Source: Pleurostoma richardsiae (taxonomy: Eukaryota > Ascomycota > Sordariomycetes > Calosphaeriales > Pleurostomataceae). Taken from it: 64,000 nucleotides of DNA. The notes beneath the pieces are model-generated. The model did not search any database and was not told the origin of the DNA. It saw only the letters and a list, made by a program, of their open reading frames with translations. Location of the stretch: positions 186,001 through 250,000 of the forward strand of contig JANBVO010000013.1 of NCBI GenBank assembly GCA_030052745.1, written 5' to 3'. Made by a program: the position numbers and the translations under genes. Below are positions 34,861 through 46,500 of this stretch, one piece after another (position 1 is the first letter of the stretch; each line of letters begins with the position of its first letter).

Positions 34861-35652
34861 GGTCAACACAGGGAGATGAGCATCAGCTGCCCCTATCGCC
34901 CTTGAGGCAGCCTCTTCGGATCTCTATGCTACCCGTGCCTCCTTTCACGCTCGTCTTCCCGGCCCTCCGTGAGGACAAAAGGGCTTTGGTCAGCCCCTGG
35001 CGAGGCTGTCATGCTCGGCTAGCTTGATATTGTACTCTTAGTATTGTGCTCACGGAATCAAACGTCTGCTTTGACGTGTACCTTGAAGCCTGTTGAATGG
35101 AACGAGGCTAGAAGGCTCGGGAGGCGCGGACGACCAACACTCCCAGTTCGTCTTCAATTTCTTCCTTTGATGACGGTGAATCAATCACTTGCACCGGCAT
35201 TCCGGAGGCGACATTAGGAAGAGAACTGTTGAGTTGTAAAAAGACACAGCTGCAGTTGGTGATGAGGGCTGTGGGAGTATTGGATGGCTTCATATTGTCC
35301 TTGATATTGTTCTCTGGACCTCTTTGACGTGTCAACACGAAGACATCTTGAATGTGAGACAGCACATAGAACTTTTGCTTTTTCCAACTGAAATGTGCCA
35401 AATACCGGGGGGGGCAAAATGAACAAGTGCTTCTTCCTAGTGTCCGTACTTCGTACGTATGACAGGGCATCGCCATTGACCCCAGCTAGGCTTTTAAGGA
35501 TTGCCATTCAACCGACACATGAACAATATCTTCGCCAAACCGCCACCGCCATAACCCCTTGGCCGGAATCAGAAACGTGCATACGGAAGCCTGGACTCTG
35601 TCAGTTATCTTTCAGTGGCAGGAATGCTCTAAGCGAAGCCAGCCGAGGCAAC
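34861..35652. other. Intergenic: pheromone gene upstream region and cyanase 3' flank
   Basis: 792 bp. A 122-codon minus-strand frame (35108-35476) has no recognisable features and is not called. The pheromone gene's control sites probably lie here, but none was identified. Confidence 0.4.
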
Positions 35653-36172
35653 TCACCACTTCCCCTTGAGGGTGATGACCACCCACGCGTTGCCGCTCTC
35701 GTCCACCTCCTTGTCGACCTTCGTGTTGAACGCAATGGCGCTCATGATGCCGTCGCCGAACTTCTCGTTGAGCACGGCTTTGAACGCGTACCCGTAGTTC
35801 TGCACCACCTCGTACAGCCGGTAGATGAGCGGCTCGACGGGCGGCATGGGACCTGCCCGGCCCCGGTCCGGGAAGCCCATCAGCTGCGGCGCCAGCACCT
35901 CCTTGGGCAGCTGCAGGATATCGCACAGCTTCTCCACGTCTTCGGCCGACGCCTGCGCCTGCCCGTAGAAGATGGCGGCCACGGCCACCTCGCTGCGGCC
36001 GAGCTTCTCCGCGAGCGTCTCGAAGCTGATGCCCCGCTGCGTCTTGGCCGCGAAGAGCGTCTGCGAGTGCGCCGGCAGGCGGTCCACAATGGAGCTCTGA
36101 TGATGCCGTCAGCGCTCGCAGCAATACCAAGGGGTCTCATCTACTTACATCGAGAGTTGCTAGACCAGGCAT
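35653..36172 (-). CDS. cyn1: Cyanate hydratase (cyanase)
   Basis: Converts cyanate and bicarbonate to carbamate/CO2 and ammonia; decameric in bacteria. Exons on the minus strand: 36172-36149 and 36096-35653, with a 52-bp intron (GTAAGT...CATCAG). 155 aa, the usual size. The N-terminal helix-turn-helix-like domain reads [20 protein letters not shown] and [20 protein letters not shown]. The catalytic C-terminal domain has [20 protein letters not shown] and [11 protein letters not shown], containing the expected Arg, Glu and Ser of the active site. It ends [10 protein letters not shown], typical of the family. The 8-codon first exon MPGLATLD was found from its consensus donor and matches fungal orthologue starts. 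Confidence 0.96.
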
Positions 36173-36737
36173 GATGGATGGAGTATCACGTAGGCGTATG
36201 AGGTGCTGTCTAGGGGAATGTTCCACTGAGATGGGCTATATTCTACTCTTCGTTCGACTTCGTCTCGTTCCTTAAAAGAAGAGCTCCCACGTCTTATTCG
36301 ACAAACCTCGGCCTCGATGCTCTTCAGTAAGCGCCAGACGTCATGAGGCCAGGGATTACTAGCATGTCCGCGGGGAAAGCCCCTCAGACCCCACGTTGCG
36401 GCACGCGGCGCCGGAGAATTCCCGGACACTCGGAATAGGCCGAAACCATGAGCCGGGCCGTTGTTCTGAATGCCGACAGACCAGCATACCTACCGATCTT
36501 ACAGCTGAGATCCCGGGCTGCTAATAATGCCAGATCCCGGTGGCCAGCTGCTGTGCTGTCTAAACTTATCGGCGTCTCGAATCCCGGATCTATGGTAGTG
36601 ACTAGCTCGTCACGCAGGCATGAGTAAAGCACCAGGCGCAGAAAAAAAACGATCGATTGCTAAGTGGTATCCAAGTAAACTTAAGCAACTGTAAAGCAAA
36701 AACGAGGAAATGCAGGTAGTCTAGGTTCTCTGATGAC
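36173..36737. other. Intergenic: cyanase promoter and AIM6-like 3' flank
   Basis: 565 bp; no supported gene or element. Confidence 0.4.
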
Positions 36738-37964
36738 TCATGCTCTCGCGTGCCAGACCTTCGTCCAGTCCTTCTTCGTAGCGCCCTTCAGGTCATCGAC
36801 GTTGAGGAGATCGATGCCCTCCTCCTCGAGGACTTGCCAAATGTGATTCCTGGCGTTGATGGGCCAAGCAGGCAAACTCCAGTATCGAGCCTTTAAGCCC
36901 CTTTCGTGAGCTTGCCTTATCTGATTCCTTATCGTCTCTAGCTGAGCCGGGGTCAGCCCCCCAGGCCACACCTGCCCAACCGCGTGTCTCAAGGACACGC
37001 TGGCATAATGCGAATTCGACGTGTCGAAGGACGATCCTTCCAACTTGTCCAGTGGGGCGTCGAAGAACACGTCGCGGTACGTTGAATTCTGGATAATCTG
37101 GTCGAATGGGGCGTTCCCGGTGCCGACAACCGTGATGGGGCCATACCGGACCTTGCCGTTGTCGAAGACGCTGAGCCAGCCCCTTTCTCTCAGGGGTTCG
37201 AGCTGTTCCACGACCATTGGCCACGTCGATGCGCCGTCGGTCTTAACATCGACCAGCAGCGTCAGGGATTGGCTGGGATCGGTGTCAAACACACCGCGAC
37301 TGGTATCATTGTAGAACTCTGTCGATGGGTTCTGTCTCTCTAGAATCTTGACCAGCGGGTTGATGTAGAGGGATTCAAAGGTGCGCTTTCGCTGCAGGGC
37401 AGCAGGGTGGTGGCCGATATACAGATGGTCTCGGTGGCGGTCGTCGTCGAACCACCAGACGTCCGCCTCAACCCCGATACAGCCAGCGTGCAAGGCGGAA
37501 AAGAGCGGGATCCTCCGCCAGTAGTCATTGTGACTATGGCAAGCCTTTGGGAGCACATCTCGGAGGAAATCCGTCGGATACCAGGCGACGTCCTCGGTAC
37601 CCGTTCCGGGCTGCCCCCACTCTGGAAATACATCCTTTTGTTCCTCAGGATCTAGGCCCCATAACCAGCGACCTATTACGTAGAGGAGATGGAGCATCAA
37701 GACGAGAATCCTGCGTATAAGGTCAGAAATGGAGACCTTCTTTGACCCGGTTGACACTCACGTTATCGTAATGCCAAAAACGGTCCCGCACTTGAAGCAG
37801 GCACTCCTGAGCCTCTTTGGCCGTTTGGAGACCGAGATATCCTCGTCCAGGGAATATGAGAACTCCGAGCCGTCGTCGCCATTGTCCTCCTCCAGTGGCT
37901 CATAGCCTTTGACCTCGACCACGACTTTCGAACTACTCCCCCCAAGACCGAGGAGGTGCGCCAT
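36738..37964 (-). CDS. AIM6-like membrane-anchored PLC-like phosphodiesterase
   Basis: Resembles the yeast Aim6 family (altered inheritance of mitochondria 6), whose fold is that of glycerophosphodiester/PLC-type TIM barrels; the substrate is unknown. Exons on the minus strand: 37964-37762 and 37710-36738, with a 51-bp intron; 391 aa. Residues ~1-60 are acidic and cytosolic-looking. One transmembrane helix spans the splice junction (~60-85, FGITITILVLMLHLLYVIGR). The barrel begins with ACHSHNDYWRRIPLFSALHA and CIGVEADVWW, the family's His and Glu/Asp positions. Then come LTLLVDVKTDG and LKARYWSLPAWPINARNHIW, with a final EEGIDLLNVDDL. Function is inferred from fold only. Confidence 0.85.
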
Positions 37965-38761
37965 GGTAGATAGATGATTGATCTGGCTTATCGGTCCACT
38001 ATCTATGCGGAAGTTGCCGGTCTTGAAGCTGATTCCAGCAAGTGGCCCTGGAGCAGGGAAGACAGAGCGTCGGTCTTCTGGACTTACTGCAGTGAAGATG
38101 TACCAAAGCCCGCCCACAGGAAAGGTTACTAGCAAAGACTGAGGGGTGCCATGACGGAATTTCTCGGGCGCAAGAAGTCCGGACAAGCCTCTATCGACGA
38201 GCAGCCGTCGCTGACTTCTCGGTTGCCGGATCCGGCCGTTCTTCAAAGGAAGAAAGGGCAAGAGGGCTGCCCGAATCGATTGACGCCCCTCGAGATTGAC
38301 GGTGGCCCCCCTGATAAGATGTGGCTTTGCTCTCTATCTATGTGTGTCCTCCTCCCCTGGCGGGGGTCACTGAGTTATATACCCGCCGGACCGGCCGCCA
38401 ACAACCGACTAATGAGGAGGCCAGCCTTGCAGGGGAGGCTCGAAGAGGGATCGCCGAGTGACCATTCACTGACCTTCCGAGTGAGGAGCGAATGGCGGGG
38501 TTTGCGCAACGCACGGGGCGAGCCATTGGCCTGGACCACGGAGCCAGGTGGGGCCCTTATCAGATAAGCTTAACGAATTAGCGCGGCGCTTCCTGCCAGC
38601 CATCGACCGAATTTTACTACGATATCCGGGCGGTCAACAGATAGCCAATCCAGAACCAAATAGTTTCCACGGGCTACTGCACGGCGTCTCAAGCCCGACT
38701 TAAAAAGTTCACGCAAGAAGGTCATCTGAAGGCGCCGTCCAGGTGCTCAAGACCAGTCGCC
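37965..38761. promoter_or_regulatory. Divergent region between the AIM6-like and CCDC137-like genes
   Basis: 797 bp. A plus-strand frame 38151-38567 has no family features. Both promoters should lie here; no site is assigned. Confidence 0.35.
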
Positions 38762-39774
38762 ATGCCACACAAGCACACAAGGAGGGATAAGGACCCTTCA
38801 TCGTGCGTGTCACCCATTCCCATTACCACCTTGCCATGGCCTTGTGACTGACGGATGACAACAGATACGACCTTCCGCCGTCGCAAGTCGCAAAGCCACT
38901 GCCGGTGACGGCCCCAAAGCAGAGCCGACACAACGCCAAGTCCAATGCTTCGGAGCCGAAGTCGGATCTCAAGCGCAAACGTTCAGCGTCGAAGAAGGAT
39001 GACGCACCGCGCGCCTTCAAGCGCCTCATGGCGTTCGCCGAGGGCAAGAAATTCCGGAGCGGGCTGGATGATGGCACAGTAGCGGGTGGCAAGAAGCAAA
39101 AGGCCGGCAAGAAGGAGGCCGAGGCGACGAAATCTGAAGCGTCACCAGCGGTCCCCACGATCCGGCCGGGTGAGAGGATGTCCGACTTCGCCGCGCGTGT
39201 CGACGCAGCACTGCCTGTAGGAGGGCTTATCACTAAGACGGTCAGGGACGGCAAGGATCCCCTTGGCCTCAAGGTCCACCGGACGCGGACAGAGAGGAAG
39301 CTGCACAAGCTGTACGACCAGTGGCGGGAGGACGACCGCAGGATCAAGGAAAAGAGGCAGGAGGAGTTGGAGCTGGCAGAAGAGGAGGAGTTCGAGAACG
39401 AGACGGCTACGGGCGTGTCGTGGAAAGTGGCGCTCGAAGAAGGGACGACGGGGTCGAAGAAGAAAAAGGGTAAGAAAGGCCGTCTCGTAGGAGAGGTGGC
39501 TGACGGAGGGGACCCTTGGGAGGACATCAAGAAGAAGCGGGGCGAAGCCAAGATTGGCCTCCACGATGTTGCGAAGGCTCCGCCTGAGTTTAAGAAACTT
39601 CCCAGGAAAAAGCTGGCTGTTGGAGGCGCGGTTGTGGATGTGGATGGCGTGCCTAAGGCGGCGGGCAGTTTGCGGCGCCGCGAAGAACTACAGGGTGTCC
39701 GAGATGAGGTGGTCGCCTCCTACAGAAAGCTGATGGAGGAGAGGAAGACCAAAACACAGACAGACTCAGATTAA
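38762..39774 (+). CDS. Basic conserved fungal protein, weakly CCDC137-like
   Basis: 316 aa, two exons: 38762-38802 and 38865-39774, with a 62-bp intron. It starts MPHKHTRRDKDPSS, then the conserved-looking YDLPPSQVAKPLPV. It is rich in Lys/Arg/Glu. The segment APRAFKRLMAFAEGKKFRSG resembles the IPFKLREIMRSRQ-type motif of CCDC137 (a nucleolar/chromosome-periphery protein). Later parts include MSDFAARVDAALPV, HRTRTERKLHKLYDQWRED and PPEFKKLPRKKL. Composition suggests a nucleolar or RNA-binding role, an inference. I do not recall a tested function. Some databases label such proteins as a urease accessory protein; I see no GTPase motif that supports this. Confidence 0.7.
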
Positions 39775-39846
39775 ATGACTTCGCAGAAATATCATATCTC
39801 GGTCTACCACATACTGTTTTATCCTGCCGGCGCTTCCAGTGCTTCT

Positions 39847-39869
39847 TGTCGTTGCAGAAAGCAACGACA
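39847..39869. terminator. 3'-flank hairpin downstream of the CCDC137-like gene
   Basis: TGTCGTTGC (39847-39855) and GCAACGACA (39861-39869) form a perfect 9-bp stem with an AGAAA loop, 73 bp after the stop codon. Possibly a 3' UTR structure; no function is established. Confidence 0.4.
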
Positions 39870-40086
39870 TGGGGAATACCTCACCTCCGTACATAAATAC
39901 TTCCATCATTTGCCGACGTGAACGAAGTCCTGCAAGTTAAGTCACGGGACCTGAAAATCGGTCGTTTGCGCTTCCCTCGGACCCTCATCCAGATGTAGAT
40001 TACCTGCCCTGGACTACCATATAGTAAGGTGGAAGCGAAGCAGCGTGTCAGGTACCTACTACCTCAAGTAGGTATGAAGGGTACGT

Positions 40087-40343
40087 ACGGAGGACCCTAC
40101 CAAAAGAACCGTCTCACCGCTTCCGATTACTCTGGCATTATACAGTGTGGATTTCGGCTTATAAACGGACTTATTATAGCGTCTTTCCCCTATAGATTTT
40201 CAAGTCTTACGGGCTGTGGGTGATCTGTACAGTGGTTCGTCTAGTTCAACCTCCCTAAAGTGATAGTGGGATGTGTTTACTACTACGCCGTTTGGTCTAA
40301 CTCTCAGAAGCGGTGAGAGGTTTCTTTTGGTAGGGTCCTCCGT
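40087..40343. mobile_element. MITE-like element with 37-bp terminal inverted repeats
   Basis: Arms at 40087-40123 and 40307-40343 are inverted copies, identical at 35 of 37 positions. They begin ACGGAGGACCCTACCAAAAG. The 183-bp interior is moderately AT-rich and noncoding. The whole is 257 bp, a typical MITE size. No clear target-site duplication was seen, so the superfamily is unassigned. It lies ~220 bp upstream of the TFIIIC start codon and may affect that promoter. Confidence 0.75.
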
Positions 40344-40560
40344 GCCTAAAATATATATCCTCATGTGTTCCACTTTAATTGCCAACCCCACGGCAGGCGT
40401 GCGTTTAAAATTTCTTACACCGATCTCATTCCCCATCTGCCCTTTTTCCCACACCAACAAACAGCATCAGCTTCCTTCGCGAGGCTAAGAGTTCGAGCGG
40501 CTCCTTGATCAAACCCGACAACCGAATTTTTCTTCCAAGGATGAGAACAACAGACTCATC

Positions 40561-43500
40561 ATGGCCCGAGGTCTCGACGAGCTGATTGAGGCGCTCGTCG
40601 GGGAGGTGTCATATTATGGTGATGGTAAGTTGATAATCTGAGTCGGCGTGCACCTATTTCGCATCTATTTGCACGCGCGGAATCCGACTTTATATTCTCG
40701 TGACTGATTACTGACACTCTCATTAGGCTGTCCTATTACGAAGATTCTCTCGGCCATCAAAGAGTATCAAAGTGGCGGTGGTGAGACGCTGAGTGATGCA
40801 ACTCAAAGCGATTCAGCCCAAGGTGACGCTGCTCCAGGCGATGCTACCGGAGGCGATGCAACTGAAGGCGACCCCGACCCAGCTGGTGCGGAGGCTCAAA
40901 AGTCGCCGGCAGAAGTGGTGTCACTAAGCGAAGCTGAACTGAGCTTCGCGCGCAAAGTATGGGAATGGTTCTTGTCTAGGACGGAGGCCAAAGTCGGGGC
41001 CAAGGGCGAATGGAACCACCTCTCTCTTGACGACTTACTTGCCATTCCCGAGGATATGCCCGAAGACCAGGCCGCCGGCTCTGCGGGAATTCCGGCTCAG
41101 CGACCTATAGATCCGCAGGGTTCGAAGAAAGGGATTCCGGCCACCAGGCCCGGAGTCTTCGTTAGCGACGAGACTATCTGGAAGAGCCTCACTGGCCATG
41201 AGCCAAACTTCAAGCGAGTGCCGCCGTTGGAATGGAAGTGCCTCGTGGGCATCGCTGCTACTAAAGAAAAGGGTATTCTCCAGAGAGAACTTGGTAGACT
41301 GACAGGTCAAGACAAGCGCTCTGTCCCCAAACGGACGGATTTCCTCACTCAGAAAGGCTACATAGCGAAGCGCACCACCATTATTCGGAAATCGAAAACC
41401 AGCAAGCTCTGGCTGTCACGGTTCGCGCCACCGTTACTCCAGAATGCGGATGACCCTCTAAGTAGCCAGCTGCAGGGGGTTGAGCTGTCGCGAGAAGTCC
41501 TGGTCGACAACCTTGACCCCGTCCCGTGGTGTACTCGATGGACTGGCGAAGTCATCGATTTCCTCGCCTTCGGACAGACGTTATTAGCCATCGTCAAGAC
41601 TTGGGGTGTCATTAGGATAACAGATCTGAAGACCAAACTCGGGATCCTCGGCTCCACATGGCAGATGAGGACGCTCGCCAAGCAGTGTCGCCGCTTCGAG
41701 GGACTTGGTGTGTTCGCATACGTTGCGGCGGTCTTCCAAAACGATCGTCAGGTATTCAAAGATTGCATAAAGTTTATCAGGGATCCTACAGACGAGGAAT
41801 GGAGGGAGTTCCTGGCTACGGGCAAGAAAACATCGCGGTATTCTGATCAGACCAAGAATAAACTGCCACTGCCGAATGCTCCATCGACTGCGCAGCCAGA
41901 AGACCCGACGACCCATATTCCCGATAAGGAGGGCCTCGAAATTGATAGGAAACATCCGAGGCCGAAAATTCCATTATCCTTCACCAGATGGGAGCCGGAA
42001 AAGCCGCTCGCGAACACAGTATTCGAGACTCTACAGCTCGCCGGTTCTGCTGGTCTCTCAAACTCCGAACTCAGCAGTGCAACTGTCGGCTTCGCGTTCA
42101 GACGATACATGCACAAGTACCTGGAGGTCTTGACCATCCCGGGCACTCAGCCTCCAAATGTTCGGCAATTCCAGCTGAGCAGCAGCTTAGTACGGACAGG
42201 GAAAAACACGGCTTTTATATACTCAGTGGCGTCAGACACCGCATCTGGTCAACAACCAGGGGATGTTGCGAGCGGAGTTGCCGATGCGATAAAAGATGCA
42301 CAGCCGAGCTCGAAGGCTGACCCATACGGCTTCTCAAAGCTTTCAGATCAACTGTTTGGCGATGGCGGGTCGACAACTCTGTCGGAAATCGCCAGACCAC
42401 CGGCGAAGGTGAAGGAGCGCAGCCGAGTCCCCAAGAGGGGTTCGAGACCTGCTGTCAATAACAGCGCTTTTCTGCCAGCTGCTAGGCCGGAAATCAAGAC
42501 GCCGAGAGCGAGAGCGAATGAGGTGGATTCAACCCCCGTTGAATCGCCGGCAGCAGCAGCTTCTCCTGCTACTGACCACCGCTCACCTCCTGACGGATCG
42601 AGCGAACCTGTTACGCAGGCGTCGGCGAGTCCGGTGTCGCAGCCACCGCTGCAACCTCCTGGAGTCTATATTGGTGAACCTGGGTCCCTCAACCCTGAGC
42701 CGAGACGTAGAGGACGCCGCAAGAAATCGCTAGTCGTGGTGTTCCGCTCAGACAAAATAAAAGACCCAAACTTCTTTCAGGAACACATAGCAGGATCCGC
42801 TGCAGAGATCGCTATTTCTACTGGGACTAAGGAGGAACCTGCTACCCCACGGGTATCTAGGATGAAAAGACCGCGGGAGGAGGCTGCGGATGAAGGTGAC
42901 TCAATCGTTGTCGGTGGTCCACCTTCAGTATCTGGGGATGAACCCATAGTTTCTGCCGGTCCTTCTGTCGCTCAGGATGGCGGTTCAATGGACGAGTTTG
43001 CTGGTCTCTCGAAGCGAAGTATTGCTGCGATACGTCAAAAGGCGGCCGGGCCGACAATCTCGAGGGATATCAAAGTATCTCATAACGGCTCTCCTGGTGA
43101 GCTACGCCTAATTCCGAGACAGCGCTCTTTACGTTTTACTGCGGATCCCGACACTGAGCAAAATGAGGAACTCAACATCCGTCTTGACGATATTGTCGAT
43201 GGACCAACTGTGCGAGCGGTACCAGGAAGCAAAGGCAAGGGACTCATATTCACTGCTAAAGTGGCAGACGAAGGGGACTCAACCTGGCAGTATATCTTTC
43301 TCCTCGAAAATGGACTCGTCCTCTCAGGGAACGCCGATGCTTTCGTGGATGATCTTGTGCGCTGCAAGACTCAAAATGCTCACAACGATGCTGCGATGTT
43401 GGCTGAGCATGATGGAACTGAAACTATACAGCCAGAACACACCCCGCCGCGAGTGAAGGGTCGGAAGGTGAAGGCTACCGGGAAACCTAGTGGCCGGCGT

Positions 43501-46500
43501 TTCGTTTGCGAAAAGTGTGGGAATAGCTGGAAGAACGATATCGGTCTGAAATATCACTTGACGAAGTCCCAGACTCCATGCAATCCTGATTACGTGCCGG
43601 GACCTCCGACTGTCGAACCACGCCCGCCGGCAAAGCGTCGAAAGATTGCTACGTTGCCAGGAACACCAGTAACTCGACGGTCAACTCGCGCTGCTGATAC
43701 AGAGCAGTCATCACCCGGTCGCCAACTCAGACACCTGTCCACTCCGCTCGGCCCAAAGGAATTCGCACGACGGCAAACCAGACCCCTGATAATGGGCTCA
43801 CACGCTCCTCGGGGGCTCCAAGAGTACCAGCCGGGAAGGCTTGCATCTCCACTCATGTTACCAGAGACGCAACCCTTGGTGCAAGCACTGTCCCATCCGA
43901 TCACTGTGCCTACGCCGGCATCACTCGAACCGGTCTCGCGCGTTTCGAAGCGGAGAGAATCCAGTATCTCGCAAGGGGTCATGCTTGGTAACGATACAGG
44001 ACCGTTAAGTGATGAGGAGACAGGCTCTAAAGCACCATCTACAGAAGGGACGACAATCCCTGTTGTGGCGCTGGCAGAGCTCGACGAGGTGGTGCATGGC
44101 GAGCATACCCTCTGGCCAGAAAAGAGTACTGATTCCGTCGTCCAAGAGCCAACACCGATGGAGATACAAAGCGGGGACAATGTTCCTTCGGAGAATGATG
44201 GACAGTACAAAGACGGCCCCCTATTACCCTCACAGGGTGCTTTAGCGATCACTCCGGTTCCCGTTCAAGAGCATGCATCGGTCCCAGAAAGCAAGAATGA
44301 ACCTCATCCTAATCGACCTGGCGCCCAAACGAAAAAGGCTCGTGTGCCTTTGCCACATTCGCCGCGTTCTAGGACCGACACCTTTGCCGTCAAAGGGACA
44401 ATCAAGAGCTCAACTGACAATTCAGCTGCTGGAGCTACTCTCCCTGAAGAACAAGTATCCAACGGTCCTGCACCGAGGCCGGCGCCCGAGAGCGACTATT
44501 CCGCTCGAGAAGCGAACAATGACACTACGTTTATAGATACAGAGTTCGTGCCTAGGTTCTCTATGCCTCCGAGGAAGCCTGGATCCAAAATAAGCGACTC
44601 AAGCTTCCGCACCCTTCAGTTGATGGAGATCATCAGATTCATGCTCGACAACACTGGTGGGGCTTTCCCTGGTGGCAAGGCTCTCTGGTACGCGGCTCTG
44701 AAGATATGGGACAGCAACGTGAAAGGCTCAGAACCGCCCTCTCTGTCAACATCGTCTGCGGCGGTCAAGAGACTCCAATCTAGGAACGAGGCGAAGGAGG
44801 TTGTTTATGGCTTTAAAGACTCCTCCGGTCGCTATGTTACTTGTAGTTTGGTGCTCCGAGACCATATGGACCCAAATGGCCCAGCAGCGACAAGGATGAA
44901 GAGGAGAATTCAGGAAGTCCACCCAAACTTGTACATTCCCCCTCCATTCTCGCTCTCAAGAGAGGAGCACTTGAAGTTTGAAGACATGGATGACACCCTG
45001 CGCTCGGGAGACACGCCCAAGAAACAGGGTAGGCGGGACGAAAAGCTATTAGAAACTGTCGAGGTTCTGAACGCCCCTTTCTATGCCAAGAGCGGGATCA
45101 AAAGTGTGCGCGCGCGGAAGCGCGCCATCGAGGAAGATGACGAGCGTCCGGAAGACAAGCGCAGAAAGAGGGACGCTACACAGCAGCTCCTGGAGGGTCG
45201 ACCCGCAAAGCGATCCCGCAAGGCGGAATCAAAGAAACCCAAGGATTTCGTCTCTTACACCGACGATGAAGGATATGAGGATGAAGACGAAGATGGTGAG
45301 GCCTGGTCCTCTGATCACCGCCGTCGGGCCCGGCGGCCTACAGCCGACGGCGAGGATATTCTGGAACAACTAGGGTCCTTCCAGAGCCGTGAAACCACGA
45401 TTGTCCCGCCGCCTAAGCGGTATCGAATCCTGGCCAAGTCAGGTGCTTATTCCGGTAACCCCGGAATCAACAGTCTCCCCTCTTCATTCTTCTCTCGGAC
45501 GGATGCCATAGATAACAAGCAGCCCACATCTTCAGCTGAGGTTCGTTTCTTGCAGCCTAATACGCGGTTGGAGGAGTCCGAAGGAGAGGAAGACCGAGAC
45601 GATTTCGGATCCATTGCTTTCTCTGCGGCGCCCGACAGGACAAACTTATCGGGGGCTAAGAGCGATGCCAATGATGTGGTCCCTGAACGGTTCTCGGGAA
45701 CTATCGTCCTGAGCGATTCCCAGGGCTCACGAGGCAGCTGGCCTGCACTGGATGACAAATTCTTCCAGGAAAATGATGGCAGCTTTGCCATGCGCGGATG
45801 GATGCCGAATCCCCAAGATCTATCCCGAGAACTCTTGCCTCGGAGCTCGCAGGAAATGGCAGGCAGGTTGTCGAATCGATTCAAACCAGAGAGCTGGGCA
45901 GATCCTGCTTGGGGTTATTATTGTCAAACCGTTGAACAGTGCAAGAAATGGGAACTTTCAGACGATGGCACCCAGGTTATGGGGTCCGTCAGAGTGGCCC
46001 CCGACTATATCTTCATCAACTTCTCCTCGACACAGTCCGTATCCAGCATGGCCCAGATATCCGATCTACAATGGTTAGAGGAGAATAACTGGACTCTGCA
46101 GACGATACCGTACAATTCCCTCGAGGATGATACCGCTGAGGACTTCGACGAGCTCTTCGGCATCATCCGCCGTGGTCCACGCAGGGGTAGAGGTCGACCT
46201 CGAGGTCGTGGTGGTCGTCGCAGCCTGGCAGGTCCTGCATCTCGAGGGGAAAGCGGACCACAGCAACGAAAGAAAGATGTCGTACCTATGGAGAAAGCCC
46301 GCGAACTCACGGCGTACCCCAGGACAAGCGATGACTACATCCGGCCTTCTGAAAGCATCTCTGGGGACCTTGACTGGGGCGCTACTAACACCCGCATCGC
46401 AGCCTTTGTCTGCACATCTACGTTGCTGGGTGGCCTCAACAGAGCGCAGGATTGGGGTCTACTGATGAGACTGTTCCCTGACATGAAGATCTCGAGACTT

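Larger units (their letters stand above)
39775..40560. other. Intergenic: hairpin, MITE-like element and TFIIIC leader
   Basis: 786 bp. It holds a 9-bp hairpin (39847-39869), AGGTACCT at 40050-40057, the inverted-repeat element 40087-40343 and the C/A-rich leader of the TFIIIC gene. The leader has an upstream ATG at 40541 whose 14-codon frame ends at 40585, overlapping the main start. Confidence 0.5.

Noticed and set aside
35108-35476. 122-codon minus frame between cyanase and the pheromone gene
   Set aside because: No recognised family, signal peptide or splice context; kept as intergenic.
38151-38567. 138-codon plus frame in the AIM6/CCDC137-like gap
   Set aside because: Low-information sequence spanning an expected promoter region; no homology signal.
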